Source of the DNA: Erwinia sp050410775
Lineage (GTDB): Bacteria; Pseudomonadota; Gammaproteobacteria; Enterobacterales; Enterobacteriaceae
NCBI RefSeq assembly: GCF_050410775.1
Contig: NZ_CP191229.1
DNA length: 64,000 nt
Direction: 5' to 3' (one strand)
A program made the position numbers and the translations under genes. The notes beneath the pieces were generated by a model, which did not search any database, was not told where the DNA came from, and worked only from the letters and a program-made list of their open reading frames with translations. Below are positions 1-8,879 of this stretch, piece after piece (the stretch's first letter is position 1; each line of letters opens with the position of its first letter).

Positions 1-3000
1 CTCGCCAAAGGCGCGCATCCATTCGTGATCCTGATAGATCTGCTGGCGGCCGCTGAGGGTACGCCAGGGGATCAGCTCATGAACGTTGGTATAACAGGCG
101 TTATAGGAGACATGCTCATCTTCCAGACCTGACCATGTTGGGCTGGAGATAATCTTGCGCGGCTGCGCCTGAATATCGCGGAAGCGGATTTTCTCATCTT
201 CTTTATTCAGCGCCAGGTGAGAGTGATCGCGACCGGTGATGTCGCTCAGCGCCTGCCAGGCTTTTACCGCGACCTGACCGTTGGTTTCGGGTGCCAGCGC
301 CAGGATCATCTCCGCCGCATCAATGGCGGTGTCGATGTTCGGGCGTCCCGCCGCCGGGCCGTCCGCCTTGACGTAGTTAAGTTTTTTCAGGAAATCGACT
401 TCCGTCTGGGTGTTCCAGCTGATGCCCTTGCCGCCGTTGCCCAGCTTGTCCAGCAAGGGGCCGACGGAGGTAAAGCGCTCCCAGGTCGCCGGGTAATCAC
501 GCTCCACCGCAATAATGTGCGGCGCGGTTTTACCTGGAATCAGATCGCATTCGCCTTTTTTCCAGTCTTTAACGTCAAACGGCTGCGCCAGTTCTGCCGG
601 TGAGTCATGCTGAACCGGCAGCGTAACAATATCGGTCTCCTGACCGAGGTGGCCTACGCAGACCTCCGAGAAGGCTTTAGCGATCCCCTTGTAAATTTCC
701 CAGTCGCTTTTTGACTCCCAGGCGGGATCGACGGCCGCCGAAAGCGGATGAATAAACGGATGCATATCCGAGGTATTCATATCGTCCTTCTCATACCAGG
801 TCGCCGTCGGCAGCACGATGTCGGAATAGAGGCAGGTGCTGGACATACGGAAATCGAGCGTCACTACCAGATCCAGCTTGCCTTCGCCGCCGTTATCCAG
901 CCATTCCACCTCTTCCGGCATCACGCCGCCCTGTACGCCCAGATCTTTACCCTGAATGCCGTGCTCGGTGCCCAGCAGGTATTTCAGCATGTACTCATGC
1001 CCTTTACCGGAGGAGCCAAGCAGGTTGGAGCGCCAGACAAAGAGATTACGCGGAAAGTTCTGTGGGTCATCGGGCTGTTCAGCCGCGAAACGAAGCGTGC
1101 CCTGCTTCAGGCTCTCAACGGTAAAGTCGACCGGCGACTGACCGGCGGCTTTTGCCTGCGCGGCCAGATGCAGCGGGTTGGTGTTAAGCTGAGGCGCAGA
1201 AGGCAGCCAGCCCATCCGTTCGGAACGCACGTTGAAGTCGATCAGGCTGCCGGTAAAGCGGGTTTTATCCGCCAGCGGCGAGAGCAGATCGCGGGTGGTC
1301 ACCGTTTCGTAGCGCCACTGGCTGGAGTGGTTATAGAAGAACGAGGTGCTGTTCATATGGCGTGGCGGACGCTGCCAGTCGAGGGCAAAGGCCAGCGGCG
1401 TCCAGCCGGTTTGCGGACGCAGCTTTTCCTGCCCCACATAGTGTGCCCAGCCGCCGCCGCTCTGACCGACGCAGCCGCAGAAGATCAGCATATTGATCAG
1501 GCCGCGGTAGTTCATATCCATGTGATACCAGTGGTTCATACCGGCACCGACAATAATCATGGAGCGACCGTGGGTTTTCTCCGCGTTTTCCGCAAATTCG
1601 CGGGCGATGCGGATAATATTCTGGCGCGATACGCCGGTGATCTGCTCCGCCCAGGCGGGGCTGTAGGCCTTCACATCGTCATAGCTGCCCGCGCAGTTCG
1701 CGTCATCCAGACCGCGATCGAGGCCGTAGTTCGCCAGCGTCAGGTCATAAATGCTGGCGACCAGCGCTTCGCTACCGTCAGCAAGCTGGAGCCGTTTAAC
1801 CGGCAGCTTATGCAGCAGGATCTCTTCCAGCGCCACACTGTTAAAGTTTTCACTTTCCGTGCCGCCAAAGTAGGGAAAGCCGACGTCGGCGACCGCGTCG
1901 TGGCTGCCAAGCAGGCTGAGCTGTAGCGCCACTTCCTGCTGCGATTTACCGTCGCGCTGCTCAAGGTTCCATTTGCCCTTTTCGCCCCAGCGATAGCCGA
2001 TAGAGCCCTGCGGCGCCACCAGCTCGCCATCGGCCTGATTGATAGCGATGGTTTTCCATTCGGGGTTATTTTCCTGGCCCAGGTTACCGAGCAGATCGCT
2101 GGCGCGCAGCATACGGCCTGCGGCGTAATGACCGCCTTCACGCGGTTCCAGCAGCACCAGCATCGGCATATCGGTGTAGCGGCGTACGTAGTCACGGAAA
2201 TAGCTCACTTCACGATCGAGGTGGAACTCTTTCAGCATGACGTGGCCCATCGCCAGCGCCATTGCGCTGTCCGTCCCCTGTTTCGGGTTCAGCCACTGAT
2301 CGCACAGCTTGGCGACTTCCGCATAGTCTGGCGTGACCGCCACGGTTTTGGTGCCTTTATAACGCACCTCCGTGAAGAAATGGGCATCCGGCGTACGGGT
2401 CTGCGGCACGTTAGAGCCCCAGGCCATAATGTAAGAGGAGTTATACCAGTCGGCGGATTCCGGCACGTCGGTCTGTTCGCCCCAGGTCATCGGCGAGGCG
2501 GGCGGCAGGTCACAGTACCAGTCATAGAAGCTGAGGCAGGTTCCGCCAATCAGGGAAAGGTAACGTGCCCCGGCGGCGTAGGAGACCATCGACATTGCCG
2601 GAATAGGCGAGAAGCCCATAATGCGGTCCGGGCCGAAGGTTTTTGCCGTATAGACGTTGGAGGCGGCAATCAGCTCATTCACTTCCTGCCAGCTTGAACG
2701 TACGAAGCCGCCGCGCCCGCGGGCGATTTTATAGCTTTTGGCCTTTTCAGGATCGCTGACGATAGAACCCCATGCGTCAACAGGATCGCTATGCTGCGCC
2801 TTTGCTTCACGCCAGAGCTTAATCAGACGCTTACGCATCAGAGGATACTTCAGGCGGTTGGCGCTGTAGAGATACCAGGAGTAGCTGGCGCCGCGCGGGC
2901 AGCCGCGTGGCTCATGGTTAGGGAGATCGGGGCGGGTGCGCGGATAGTCGGTCTGCTGAGTTTCCCAGGTCACCAGGCCGTTTTTTACATAAATCTTCCA

Positions 3001-3177
3001 GCTGCACGATCCGGTGCAGTTCACCCCATGGGTCGAGCGGACAATTTTATCGTGCTGCCAGCGGCTGCGGTAACCATCTTCCCAGTCACGGTTGGCATTA
3101 AGGGTCTGGCCATGATTGCCAGAAAAAGGTTCCGCTAACTGTTTGAAATAGCGAAACCGATCGAGAAATTTGCTCAT
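1..3177 (-). CDS. narG: Respiratory nitrate reductase alpha subunit (5' part; 3' end lies outside the window)
   Basis: Catalytic subunit of the membrane-bound quinol:nitrate oxidoreductase NarGHI, which reduces nitrate to nitrite on the cytoplasmic face during anaerobic respiration. The frame is open from the ATG at 3177 (MSKFLDRFRYFKQ, as in E. coli NarG) to base 1, giving 1059 residues of a protein of about 1247. Visible are the N-terminal FS0 iron-sulfur motif HGVNCTGSC (HxxxCxxxC), the motif CLSFYDWY with the aspartate that ligates molybdenum, and near the edge TLSGRQQIYQDHEWM. A Shine-Dalgarno AGGAG precedes the start. A predicted FNR site lies upstream at 3272-3285. narH, narJ and narI would be expected to the left of the window. 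No frameshift seen. Confidence 0.97.
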   Translation of the reverse strand, partial: MSKFLDRFRYFKQLAEPFSGNHGQTLNANRDWEDGYRSRWQHDKIVRSTHGVNCTGSCSWKIYVKNGLVTWETQQTDYPRTRPDLPNHEPRGCPRGASYSWYLYSANRLKYPLMRKRLIKLWREAKAQHSDPVDAWGSIVSDPEKAKSYKIARGRGGFVRSSWQEVNELIAASNVYTAKTFGPDRIMGFSPIPAMSMVSYAAGARYLSLIGGTCLSFYDWYCDLPPASPMTWGEQTDVPESADWYNSSYIMAWGSNVPQTRTPDAHFFTEVRYKGTKTVAVTPDYAEVAKLCDQWLNPKQGTDSAMALAMGHVMLKEFHLDREVSYFRDYVRRYTDMPMLVLLEPREGGHYAAGRMLRASDLLGNLGQENNPEWKTIAINQADGELVAPQGSIGYRWGEKGKWNLEQRDGKSQQEVALQLSLLGSHDAVADVGFPYFGGTESENFNSVALEEILLHKLPVKRLQLADGSEALVASIYDLTLANYGLDRGLDDANCAGSYDDVKAYSPAWAEQITGVSRQNIIRIAREFAENAEKTHGRSMIIVGAGMNHWYHMDMNYRGLINMLIFCGCVGQSGGGWAHYVGQEKLRPQTGWTPLAFALDWQRPPRHMNSTSFFYNHSSQWRYETVTTRDLLSPLADKTRFTGSLIDFNVRSERMGWLPSAPQLNTNPLHLAAQAKAAGQSPVDFTVESLKQGTLRFAAEQPDDPQNFPRNLFVWRSNLLGSSGKGHEYMLKYLLGTEHGIQGKDLGVQGGVMPEEVEWLDNGGEGKLDLVVTLDFRMSSTCLYSDIVLPTATWYEKDDMNTSDMHPFIHPLSAAVDPAWESKSDWEIYKGIAKAFSEVCVGHLGQETDIVTLPVQHDSPAELAQPFDVKDWKKGECDLIPGKTAPHIIAVERDYPATWERFTSVGPLLDKLGNGGKGISWNTQTEVDFLKKLNYVKADGPAAGRPNIDTAIDAAEMILALAPETNGQVAVKAWQALSDITGRDHSHLALNKEDEKIRFRDIQAQPRKIISSPTWSGLEDEHVSYNACYTNVHELIPWRTLSGRQQIYQDHEWMRAFGE

Positions 3178-3271
3178 CCGGAATTCTCCTGAAGGCCCTG
3201 TAGTGACAGGGGTACTCAAATGACATTGCTTAATCTGTGGGCAAGCGTACTGGTCGTGCAGAAGCGGCAGA

Positions 3272-3285
3272 TTGATAGGGATCAA
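3272..3285 (-). promoter_or_regulatory. FNR box of the narG promoter
   Basis: TTGATAGGGATCAA is a perfect match to the FNR half-site pair TTGAT-N4-ATCAA. If it is centred at -41.5, as in class II FNR promoters, transcription would start near 3237, about 60 nt before the narG ATG; a possible -10 (TACGCT on the minus strand) is at 3244-3249. A NarL heptamer on the minus strand (TACTCCT, 3430-3436) then falls near -195, the position of the high-affinity NarL site of E. coli narG. The site is read directly; the transcription start is inferred. Confidence 0.85.
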
Positions 3286-3444
3286 CAGAAACCAGAGGAA
3301 AAACCGAGGATTTTAGTCAGGATACCACTAAAGGGTTAGCGTAAAGAATGCTGTCAATATACTGATATATAATGCAAAAATCGCTAAACGACCGGTTTCT
3401 CAATTCCCCCAAGCCACCACCGGCTATTTAGGAGTAGTAGCAAC

Positions 3445-3479
3445 CCGGCGCGCTGCTGAAGCTCAGGCCAGCGCGCCGG
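3445..3479. other. GC-rich stem-loop between narK and narG
   Basis: Perfect 11-bp inverted repeat CCGGCGCGCTG / CAGCGCGCCGG with a 13-nt loop, starting about 10 nt after the narK stop codon. No U-tract follows on the minus strand, so it may be a Rho-type or imperfect terminator, or a 3'-end stabiliser of narK mRNA, rather than a classical intrinsic terminator. Confidence 0.6.
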
Positions 3480-3488
3480 TAACGCTCA

Positions 3489-4883
3489 TCAGCCGGCTTT
3501 TTTACGTCCGTAAACCAGCCAGGTGATCGCCACACAAACGACGTAGAAGACCAGGAACACTTTCATGGCGTTGGCCGGAGAACCGGTCATGGCCAGCGAC
3601 ATGCCAAAGGTCTGCGGAATAAAGAATCCTCCCAGTGCGCCAATGGCGGAGATGAACCCCAGCGCCGCAGAGGTTTCCGTTACCGCTTCACGCTGCGCTT
3701 TTTCATCGCTGCCCCCTTCGGCCTTCACGCGTTCGAGAGTATGCTTACGGAATATCACCGCAATCATCTGGAACGTGGAGCCGCTACCCAGTCCGGCGTT
3801 GATAAACAGCACCATAAAGACGGCATAAAAAGCGATGAAGGAGCCCGGCTGGCTGCCGCCCGGCAGCGTGAAGAACAGCAGCGCGGTAAAAATGGCCATC
3901 ACAATAAAATTGAGCAGCGTGACGCGGATCCCGCCAAACTTGTCGGAAAGCATTCCCCCCGCCGAGCGGGCCAGCGCCCCCAGAAGCGGACCAAAAAAGG
4001 CGTAGCGCAGGATCACCACATCAGGAAACTGAGTTTTTGAGAGCATCGCAAAACCGGCGGAAAAACCGATAAACGAGCCGAACGTCGCCAGATAAAGCAG
4101 CGCCATCACCCACAGATGGGGGCGCTTCAGCACCGGCAGCTGCTCCTTAAGCGACGATTTAGCCGCCGTAAGATCGTTCATACCGAACCAGGCTGCCAGG
4201 GTGGCGACCGCCAGGAAAGGTACCCACATCCAGGCCGCATTTTCCAGCCAGAGCATCTCACCGTTACCGGCCTGCTGGACACCGCCGCCGAAGAAGCTGA
4301 AAATGCCAAATGAAATCGCCAGCGGCGCGAAGAACTGCATCACGCTGACGCCGAGGTTCCCCAGGCCGCCATTGATGCCGAGCGCCCCACCCTGCCGCGC
4401 TTTCGGAAAGAAAAAGCTGATATTGCCCATGCTGGAGGCAAAATTCGCACCGGCAAAACCACACAGAAGCGCAATCAGAATGAAGGTGAAATAAGAGGTG
4501 GCGGGATTCTGTACGGCAAAGCCAAGCCACAGGCAGGGGATCAGCAAAATACCGGTACTGAAGGCCGTCCAGCGACGTCCCCCGAACAGCGGAATAACAA
4601 AGGAGTAAGGGACACGCAGCAGGGCCCCGGAGACGGCGGGCAGCGCAGTCAGCAGGAAGAGCTGGTCTGTTGTAAAATTAAAACCGACCTTATTAAGATT
4701 AACGGCTACAGCACTGAATAACATCCAGACGCAGAAGGAAAGCAGCAGACAATAGACGGAAATCCAGAGGTTACGGTTGGCAATGCGTTTACCGTAATTT
4801 TCCCAGAACTCCGGGTTATCGGGCTGCCAGTCCTCAATCACCGGACCGCTATACTTAGTGGGTGAAGATGAAATTTGCGACAT
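3489..4883 (-). CDS. narK: Nitrate/nitrite antiporter NarK
   Basis: Major-facilitator transporter of the nitrate/nitrite porter family, exchanging nitrate for nitrite across the inner membrane. 464 residues with 12 expected membrane segments. Both nitrate signature motifs are present (around GALGINGGLGNLGVSVMQ and NAGLGSGSTFQM), as are arginines in RVPYSF and ARSAGG. The reading frame extends upstream to 4997, but family alignment supports the ATG at 4883 (MSQISSSPTKYSG, close to E. coli MSHSSAPERATG), preceded by GAGAAAATT; the longer form would also run through the FNR site. Transcribed toward narG and divergent from narL, as in E. coli. Regulation by FNR plus NarL is predicted from sites upstream. 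Confidence 0.96.
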   Translation of the reverse strand: MSQISSSPTKYSGPVIEDWQPDNPEFWENYGKRIANRNLWISVYCLLLSFCVWMLFSAVAVNLNKVGFNFTTDQLFLLTALPAVSGALLRVPYSFVIPLFGGRRWTAFSTGILLIPCLWLGFAVQNPATSYFTFILIALLCGFAGANFASSMGNISFFFPKARQGGALGINGGLGNLGVSVMQFFAPLAISFGIFSFFGGGVQQAGNGEMLWLENAAWMWVPFLAVATLAAWFGMNDLTAAKSSLKEQLPVLKRPHLWVMALLYLATFGSFIGFSAGFAMLSKTQFPDVVILRYAFFGPLLGALARSAGGMLSDKFGGIRVTLLNFIVMAIFTALLFFTLPGGSQPGSFIAFYAVFMVLFINAGLGSGSTFQMIAVIFRKHTLERVKAEGGSDEKAQREAVTETSAALGFISAIGALGGFFIPQTFGMSLAMTGSPANAMKVFLVFYVVCVAITWLVYGRKKAG

Positions 4884-4944
4884 AATTTTCTCACAGACAA
4901 GGTAATATCGCCTCACATCCTGCGCACCGCACCACACCAGCAGG

Positions 4945-4958
4945 TTGACGTACATCAA
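4945..4958 (-). promoter_or_regulatory. FNR box of the narK promoter
   Basis: TTGACGTACATCAA differs from TTGAT-N4-ATCAA at one position and closely resembles the narK FNR site of E. coli. Centring at -41.5 puts the start of transcription near 4910, about 27 nt before the narK ATG. NarL heptamers of the form TACYYMT lie further upstream: TACTCAT on the minus strand at 5005-5011 and on the plus strand at 5031-5037, and TACCTCT at 5108-5114. These fall about -95 to -200 relative to the inferred start, roughly where NarL acts on E. coli narK. Confidence 0.8.
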
Positions 4959-5215
4959 CGAGAGGACGGGTAATTTAGCGCCATAAATCTCACTCACACC
5001 CTTAATGAGTAGTTAGCGCGGTGAATTAAATACTCATATAATCAAATTATTAGAAACAAAACCTCTTCTACGCCGTCAGCTAAATGCCATTAATGGAAAT
5101 TAATGGTTACCTCTTTGGTAGTATGGGGTTAGCAGCCACAACAGGTAAAATAGCGCTAAATCTGAGTAATTCCTGCCCGGCAAGCCGTGGCACCGACCAA
5201 ATGGGACAGAGCCGA

Positions 5216-5863
5216 GTGAGAGAAGAAGCCGCCTCCATATTACTGATTGACGATCACCCGATGCTGCGTAACGGCGTAAAGCAGCTGATCGGACTGGACG
5301 ATCGTCTGCAAGTCGTGGCCGAAGCCAGTAACGGCGTACAGGGCGTTGAACTGGCCGGTCTGCACGATCCCGATCTGATCCTGCTCGATTTGAATATGCC
5401 CGGCATGAATGGGCTGGATACGCTGGTACAGCTGCGCACCATTGACCTTTCAGGCCGGATTGTGGTGTTCAGCGTTTCTAATCATGAGGATGATGTGGTG
5501 AATGCCCTCAAACGCGGCGCGGATGGCTACCTGCTGAAGGATATGGAACCGGAAGAGCTGCTGAAGTCACTCCATCAGGCAGCGGCGGGACAGATGGTGC
5601 TGAGCGAAACGCTGACCAACGTGCTGGTGGCAAGCCTGCGCGAAAACCGCCCAGTCGAAGAGCGAGATATTGAGCAGCTGACCCGCCGCGAGCGCGACAT
5701 CCTTAAGCTCATCACGCTGGGAATGACCAATAAAGCGATCGCCCGCAAGCTGTCAATCACGGAGAGTACCGTTAAGGTTCACGTTAAGCATCTGCTGAAG
5801 AAGATGAAGCTGAAATCGCGGGTGGAGGCGGCGGTATGGGCGCTACAAAGTGGCCAGGCGTAG
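5216..5863 (+). CDS. narL: Nitrate/nitrite response regulator NarL (no adjacent narX)
   Basis: Two-component response regulator that activates nitrate respiration genes and represses alternative respiratory genes. Receiver domain with acidic pair (LLIDDHPM) and phospho-acceptor aspartate in LLDLNMPGMNG, then a LuxR/NarL-type helix-turn-helix (LTRRERDILKLI ... ITESTVKVHVKHLLKKMKL). The frame is open from an ATG at 5084, but alignment with E. coli NarL (216 aa) favours the GTG at 5216, preceded by GGGACAG; this gives 215 aa beginning MREEAASILLIDDHPM. The 44-codon upstream extension has no known counterpart. In E. coli narL is the second gene of narXL; here narK lies directly upstream, so NarL probably takes its phosphate from a sensor elsewhere (NarQ or a distant NarX). 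Confidence 0.93.
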   Translation: MREEAASILLIDDHPMLRNGVKQLIGLDDRLQVVAEASNGVQGVELAGLHDPDLILLDLNMPGMNGLDTLVQLRTIDLSGRIVVFSVSNHEDDVVNALKRGADGYLLKDMEPEELLKSLHQAAAGQMVLSETLTNVLVASLRENRPVEERDIEQLTRRERDILKLITLGMTNKAIARKLSITESTVKVHVKHLLKKMKLKSRVEAAVWALQSGQA

Positions 5864-5878
5864 ATGAATCGGTAATTC

Positions 5879-5906
5879 GCTGTCTGGCCCAGGCGGGCCA
5901 GACAGC
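5879..5906. terminator. Stem-loop between convergent narL and wzx-like gene
   Basis: Perfect 12-bp inverted repeat GCTGTCTGGCCC / GGGCCAGACAGC with a 4-nt loop AGGC, lying between the stop of narL (5863) and the stop of the flippase gene (5916). A clear U-tract is missing on either strand, but stem length and the convergent position suggest bidirectional termination. Confidence 0.65.
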
Positions 5907-5915
5907 ATCAGTCGC

Positions 5916-7205
5916 TTATTCCTTCACGGCCTCGACTTTCTGACCGCCACGCAGGTATTCCTGCAAAATTTTGTGTTTCACAATCAGGTAGAAAATCCCC
6001 GTACAGATAAACACTTCGGCAATAACCATCGACCATGCTGCGCCGATCGCGCCGTACTGCCAGGCCAGGAAGCAGCAAACGGGAATATTCAGCAGGCCAG
6101 CGGCGACGATAATCACCGTACGCTGACGCGACAGCCCGTGCGGGATCAGGATCTGCAGCCCTGCCGGATAGGCGATATTGCCGAACAGGAAGCAAAGCAC
6201 CAGCACTTTCAGGACGTCCACCGACGGCAGAAAATCTTTGCCCAACAGGATGCGGACAATCTCATCGGCAAAGCACCAGGTGAAGATAACGATAGCCAGG
6301 CTCAGCAGGAACGACAGGCTCAGACTTTTGCGGGTGGCGGCGATCGCCGCATTCCTGTCACGGCCAAAGAGATAGCTGACGCGCGGGAAAAAGGCGTTGC
6401 CGATCTGCTCCGGTACCGAATTTGCCGCTTTGCGCAGCCTGTCCGCTCCGTTGTAAATACCGATAGCATAGTGCGAAGTAAAGATCGCCAGAATCAGTAC
6501 GTTAATACTGTTAAACAGATTGGCACCGGCAATGGCGATAAAGATATCGGTACTTTCCGACAGGCGTTTGCGGATTTCAGCAAACTGGAACCGGTAGCGG
6601 CCAATAACCTTCATATCGACCACGAATTTCAGCGTGATCAGCGCGCTGATTACCGACGTCAGGCCCGGGATCAGCGCGGCCAGCCAGGTATCTTCCGGAC
6701 CGTGCACCAGCAGGAAAGTCAGCGGGATGGCGCAGAAATTGCCCAGCGTGGAGATCGTCGCCGTTTTGCCCAGCTTTTCATAGCCCTGCATCAGCCAGCC
6801 AAATGAGAACAGTGAGCCAATCAGCGTGGTCGCGTTCGCCAGCACCACCCAGAACAGATAATGCCAGTCAGGGTTGAACCAGGTCACCGCCAGCAGGACG
6901 CCGGCCGTCAGCGTAATCAGCATCAGCTTGGCGTTAAACGTCGACCAGAAAATGTTCGTCACCTGCTCTTTATCATCGCGGTGATGAGCAATGCTCTTGG
7001 TGGTAAAGACGTTAAAGCCCCAGTCTGCAATCGTACTGCAATAGAGGACGCAGGCAATCGCCAGCGCCAGTACGCCCATCTGGCTGACGCCGAGCGTTCG
7101 GGCCAGATAGGGCAGCGTAAGCAGCGGGAACAACATGGAAGTCCCGCGATAGGCTAATAATGAAAATATGTTGATAAGTAAAGACTTATCGAGAACTCTT
7201 GCCAC
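5916..7205 (-). CDS. Wzx-like polysaccharide flippase (O-antigen/exopolysaccharide transporter family)
   Basis: 429-residue integral membrane protein of the polysaccharide transport family (MATE-like MOP superfamily, RfbX/Wzx type), expected to flip undecaprenyl-linked oligosaccharide from the cytoplasmic to the periplasmic leaflet. The N-terminus (LINIFSLLAYRGTSMLFPLLTLPYLARTLG) has the typical polar/aromatic first helices of Wzx proteins, and about 12 hydrophobic segments follow. Start is a GTG at 7205 preceded by GAGG at good spacing. It is 47 nt downstream of the glycosyltransferase gene on the same strand, so the two are probably one transcript. No polymerase, priming transferase or export gene lies next to them. 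The transported repeat unit cannot be told from the sequence. Confidence 0.85.
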   Translation of the reverse strand: MARVLDKSLLINIFSLLAYRGTSMLFPLLTLPYLARTLGVSQMGVLALAIACVLYCSTIADWGFNVFTTKSIAHHRDDKEQVTNIFWSTFNAKLMLITLTAGVLLAVTWFNPDWHYLFWVVLANATTLIGSLFSFGWLMQGYEKLGKTATISTLGNFCAIPLTFLLVHGPEDTWLAALIPGLTSVISALITLKFVVDMKVIGRYRFQFAEIRKRLSESTDIFIAIAGANLFNSINVLILAIFTSHYAIGIYNGADRLRKAANSVPEQIGNAFFPRVSYLFGRDRNAAIAATRKSLSLSFLLSLAIVIFTWCFADEIVRILLGKDFLPSVDVLKVLVLCFLFGNIAYPAGLQILIPHGLSRQRTVIIVAAGLLNIPVCCFLAWQYGAIGAAWSMVIAEVFICTGIFYLIVKHKILQEYLRGGQKVEAVKE

Positions 7206-7252
7206 ATAAACCTCAACGTTAATTTTTTAAGCAGTCAGTAACCCAGGCCGGC

Positions 7253-8239
7253 TCAGGCGGTCGCCGTGCGTCTCATTTCATTAGCGGTTTTAATTTTCTG
7301 TAGCAAAATAAATTGCTTCGGATGCCGTAAAAGAAGCCTCTCTTTCAGATTTTCAGGACGGATATTACGGCCCAGAACGCGAATCGCATCGATCACCGGA
7401 GGCGGCACATCGGTACGGTTGTACATCGAGATATAGATCATCAGCCGGAACGAATGCAGCAGATAGTTTCTGCGGATGCGCTGTGACAGCGGGCTGTTGT
7501 CCGTGTTGGCGCTCAGCACATCGAGAGATTGGGTAAAGGCATCATAGCGCGCCTGAAAATAGTGGTCCGGTTTATGGCTGTTGGTCAGGGAACCGTTGCG
7601 GATACGCTGCCTGTAGTAGGTTTCCTTACTCACCCATGCCTGACCGGCGTGCAGAAATGCGCCGAGCGTGAAGCAGTGATCCTCATGAACCCGATCGTGG
7701 AAGCTCAGCTGATGCTTAATAACCAGCGCTTTTCTGACGATATAGTTCCATGCCGCAGAAGTGTAGCGACCGTTTGCCAGCAGGGAGGAAAGCACCTCGC
7801 GGGCCTGCGTCAACCCTGACAGCGTATGCCTGACCTTAAACTGGGTTCTTTCAGGCTGCTCTTCAACGAAGGTTATTGAGTTAAAGCAAAACAGGTCCGT
7901 TTCAGGATGGGCGTTGATAACGTCGCTAAACTCGCTGAACATCCCCTCGCACACAATGTCATCCGGATCGCAGAAAAAGAGATAGTCTCCCTTTGCCGCC
8001 GCGATACCGGTATCTCTGGCTAAACCCGCGCCCTGATTCTGGGTGGTGATGACGGTAACCGAATCGTTAGCGGCGTAATGCTGCTCAACAAGCGTCCCGG
8101 TGCCATCCGTGGAACCATCGTTAACCACGATGATTTCGTAAGGAATGGAAACCTGCTCTGTCAGTGAATCGATACATTCAATAATATACTCACGCACATT
8201 GAATGCCGGTATGATCACCGATAATAAGATGGAATTCAT
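7253..8239 (-). CDS. Family 2 glycosyltransferase (GT-A fold)
   Basis: 328-residue GT2-type glycosyltransferase, expected to add a sugar from a nucleotide-sugar donor to a lipid-linked glycan at the inner membrane. N-terminal hallmark VIIPAFNVREYIIECIDSL, then EIIVVNDGSTDGT and the DxD-like metal/nucleotide motif FFCDPDD near residue 90. The C-terminal half is alpha-helical and basic with no clear membrane helix. ATG at 8239 is preceded by AAGGG. It is the first gene of a two-gene unit with the flippase downstream. Promoter-distal sequence holds two RcsAB-like boxes, so Rcs phosphorelay control is likely. The donor and acceptor sugars are not predictable here. Confidence 0.85.
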   Translation of the reverse strand: MNSILLSVIIPAFNVREYIIECIDSLTEQVSIPYEIIVVNDGSTDGTGTLVEQHYAANDSVTVITTQNQGAGLARDTGIAAAKGDYLFFCDPDDIVCEGMFSEFSDVINAHPETDLFCFNSITFVEEQPERTQFKVRHTLSGLTQAREVLSSLLANGRYTSAAWNYIVRKALVIKHQLSFHDRVHEDHCFTLGAFLHAGQAWVSKETYYRQRIRNGSLTNSHKPDHYFQARYDAFTQSLDVLSANTDNSPLSQRIRRNYLLHSFRLMIYISMYNRTDVPPPVIDAIRVLGRNIRPENLKERLLLRHPKQFILLQKIKTANEMRRTATA

Positions 8240-8350
8240 TGGCTTACCCTTGATTTCTTAATATAAAGCATAAAATAGATTATCCACTGAAAATGGGAAG
8301 TGAAATGAAAAACGTCACTCATGATGGCGAGCAGGAAACCGGCAGCACTC

Positions 8351-8364
8351 CAGGAATATTCTCA
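8351..8364 (-). promoter_or_regulatory. RcsAB-like box upstream of the glycosyltransferase gene
   Basis: On the minus strand the site reads TGAGAATATTCCTG, 12 of 14 identical to the RcsAB box TAAGAATATTCCTA. It lies 112-125 nt before the glycosyltransferase ATG, a usual distance for Rcs-activated exopolysaccharide promoters in Erwinia and Pantoea, and is enclosed by inverted arms. The match is read directly; function is inferred. Confidence 0.65.
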
Positions 8365-8386
8365 CCAATGCGCTTCCTGCCTACAT

Positions 8387-8403
8387 CATTTATTGAATAA
8401 ATG
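8387..8403. promoter_or_regulatory. 17-nt palindrome, possible operator
   Basis: CATTTATT-G-AATAAATG is a perfect 8-bp inverted repeat around one central base, 23 nt upstream of the proximal Rcs-like box with respect to the glycosyltransferase gene. It could bind a dimeric regulator; no known operator was recognised. Confidence 0.35.
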
Positions 8404-8879
8404 AACGCCTTTTCGCGTTTTCACTTCCCCTCGTAAAAAAATCGCTTTTTAACAGAAGCATTTTGTTATGGTCATAAAAGCAAGCATCGTAAATACTCTT
8501 TTACTTATGCTGTCGCTTCTGCCTGGGTTAAGCTTCCCACGTTGTTCAGGATGCTGCTTTTGACAGCCTTAAAAAGGCAGCCTACAGGATCTGCCGATAC
8601 GTTATTTACTGATACCGGGAGAAGTCTTAAAAACGGGTTTATGGCCACACCTTTTAAGGCGATTTTACTCAACCGGGCGAAGCCTGTCCGCTTCCTGAAC
8701 AAAAGATCGGCATTGGGAGTGCGACTTTTCTTAATACACCTACGTTGCGTCCACGTTGACGCTGACTGAATTCTGCGTAATGCAGCCAATAAAGAATAGT
8801 TTTTGATAACAATGGCAGCATTTCTTACAGGATGAATAGCCGGACATTCGCAGAGAAAATAGCGCCTCCCGTCAAGAAT

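Noticed and set aside
748..1926. 392-codon open frame on the plus strand
   Set aside because: Antisense to narG, whose conserved protein occupies the other strand; the composition is typical of reverse-frame artefacts in GC-rich genes.
4884..4997. N-terminal extension of narK
   Set aside because: It would cross the FNR box and has no counterpart in the family; the ATG at 4883 fits better.
8295..8429. Mobile element suggested by inverted arms
   Set aside because: The arms are short, unequal in spacing and have no target duplication or transposase; kept only as local structure around the Rcs-like box.
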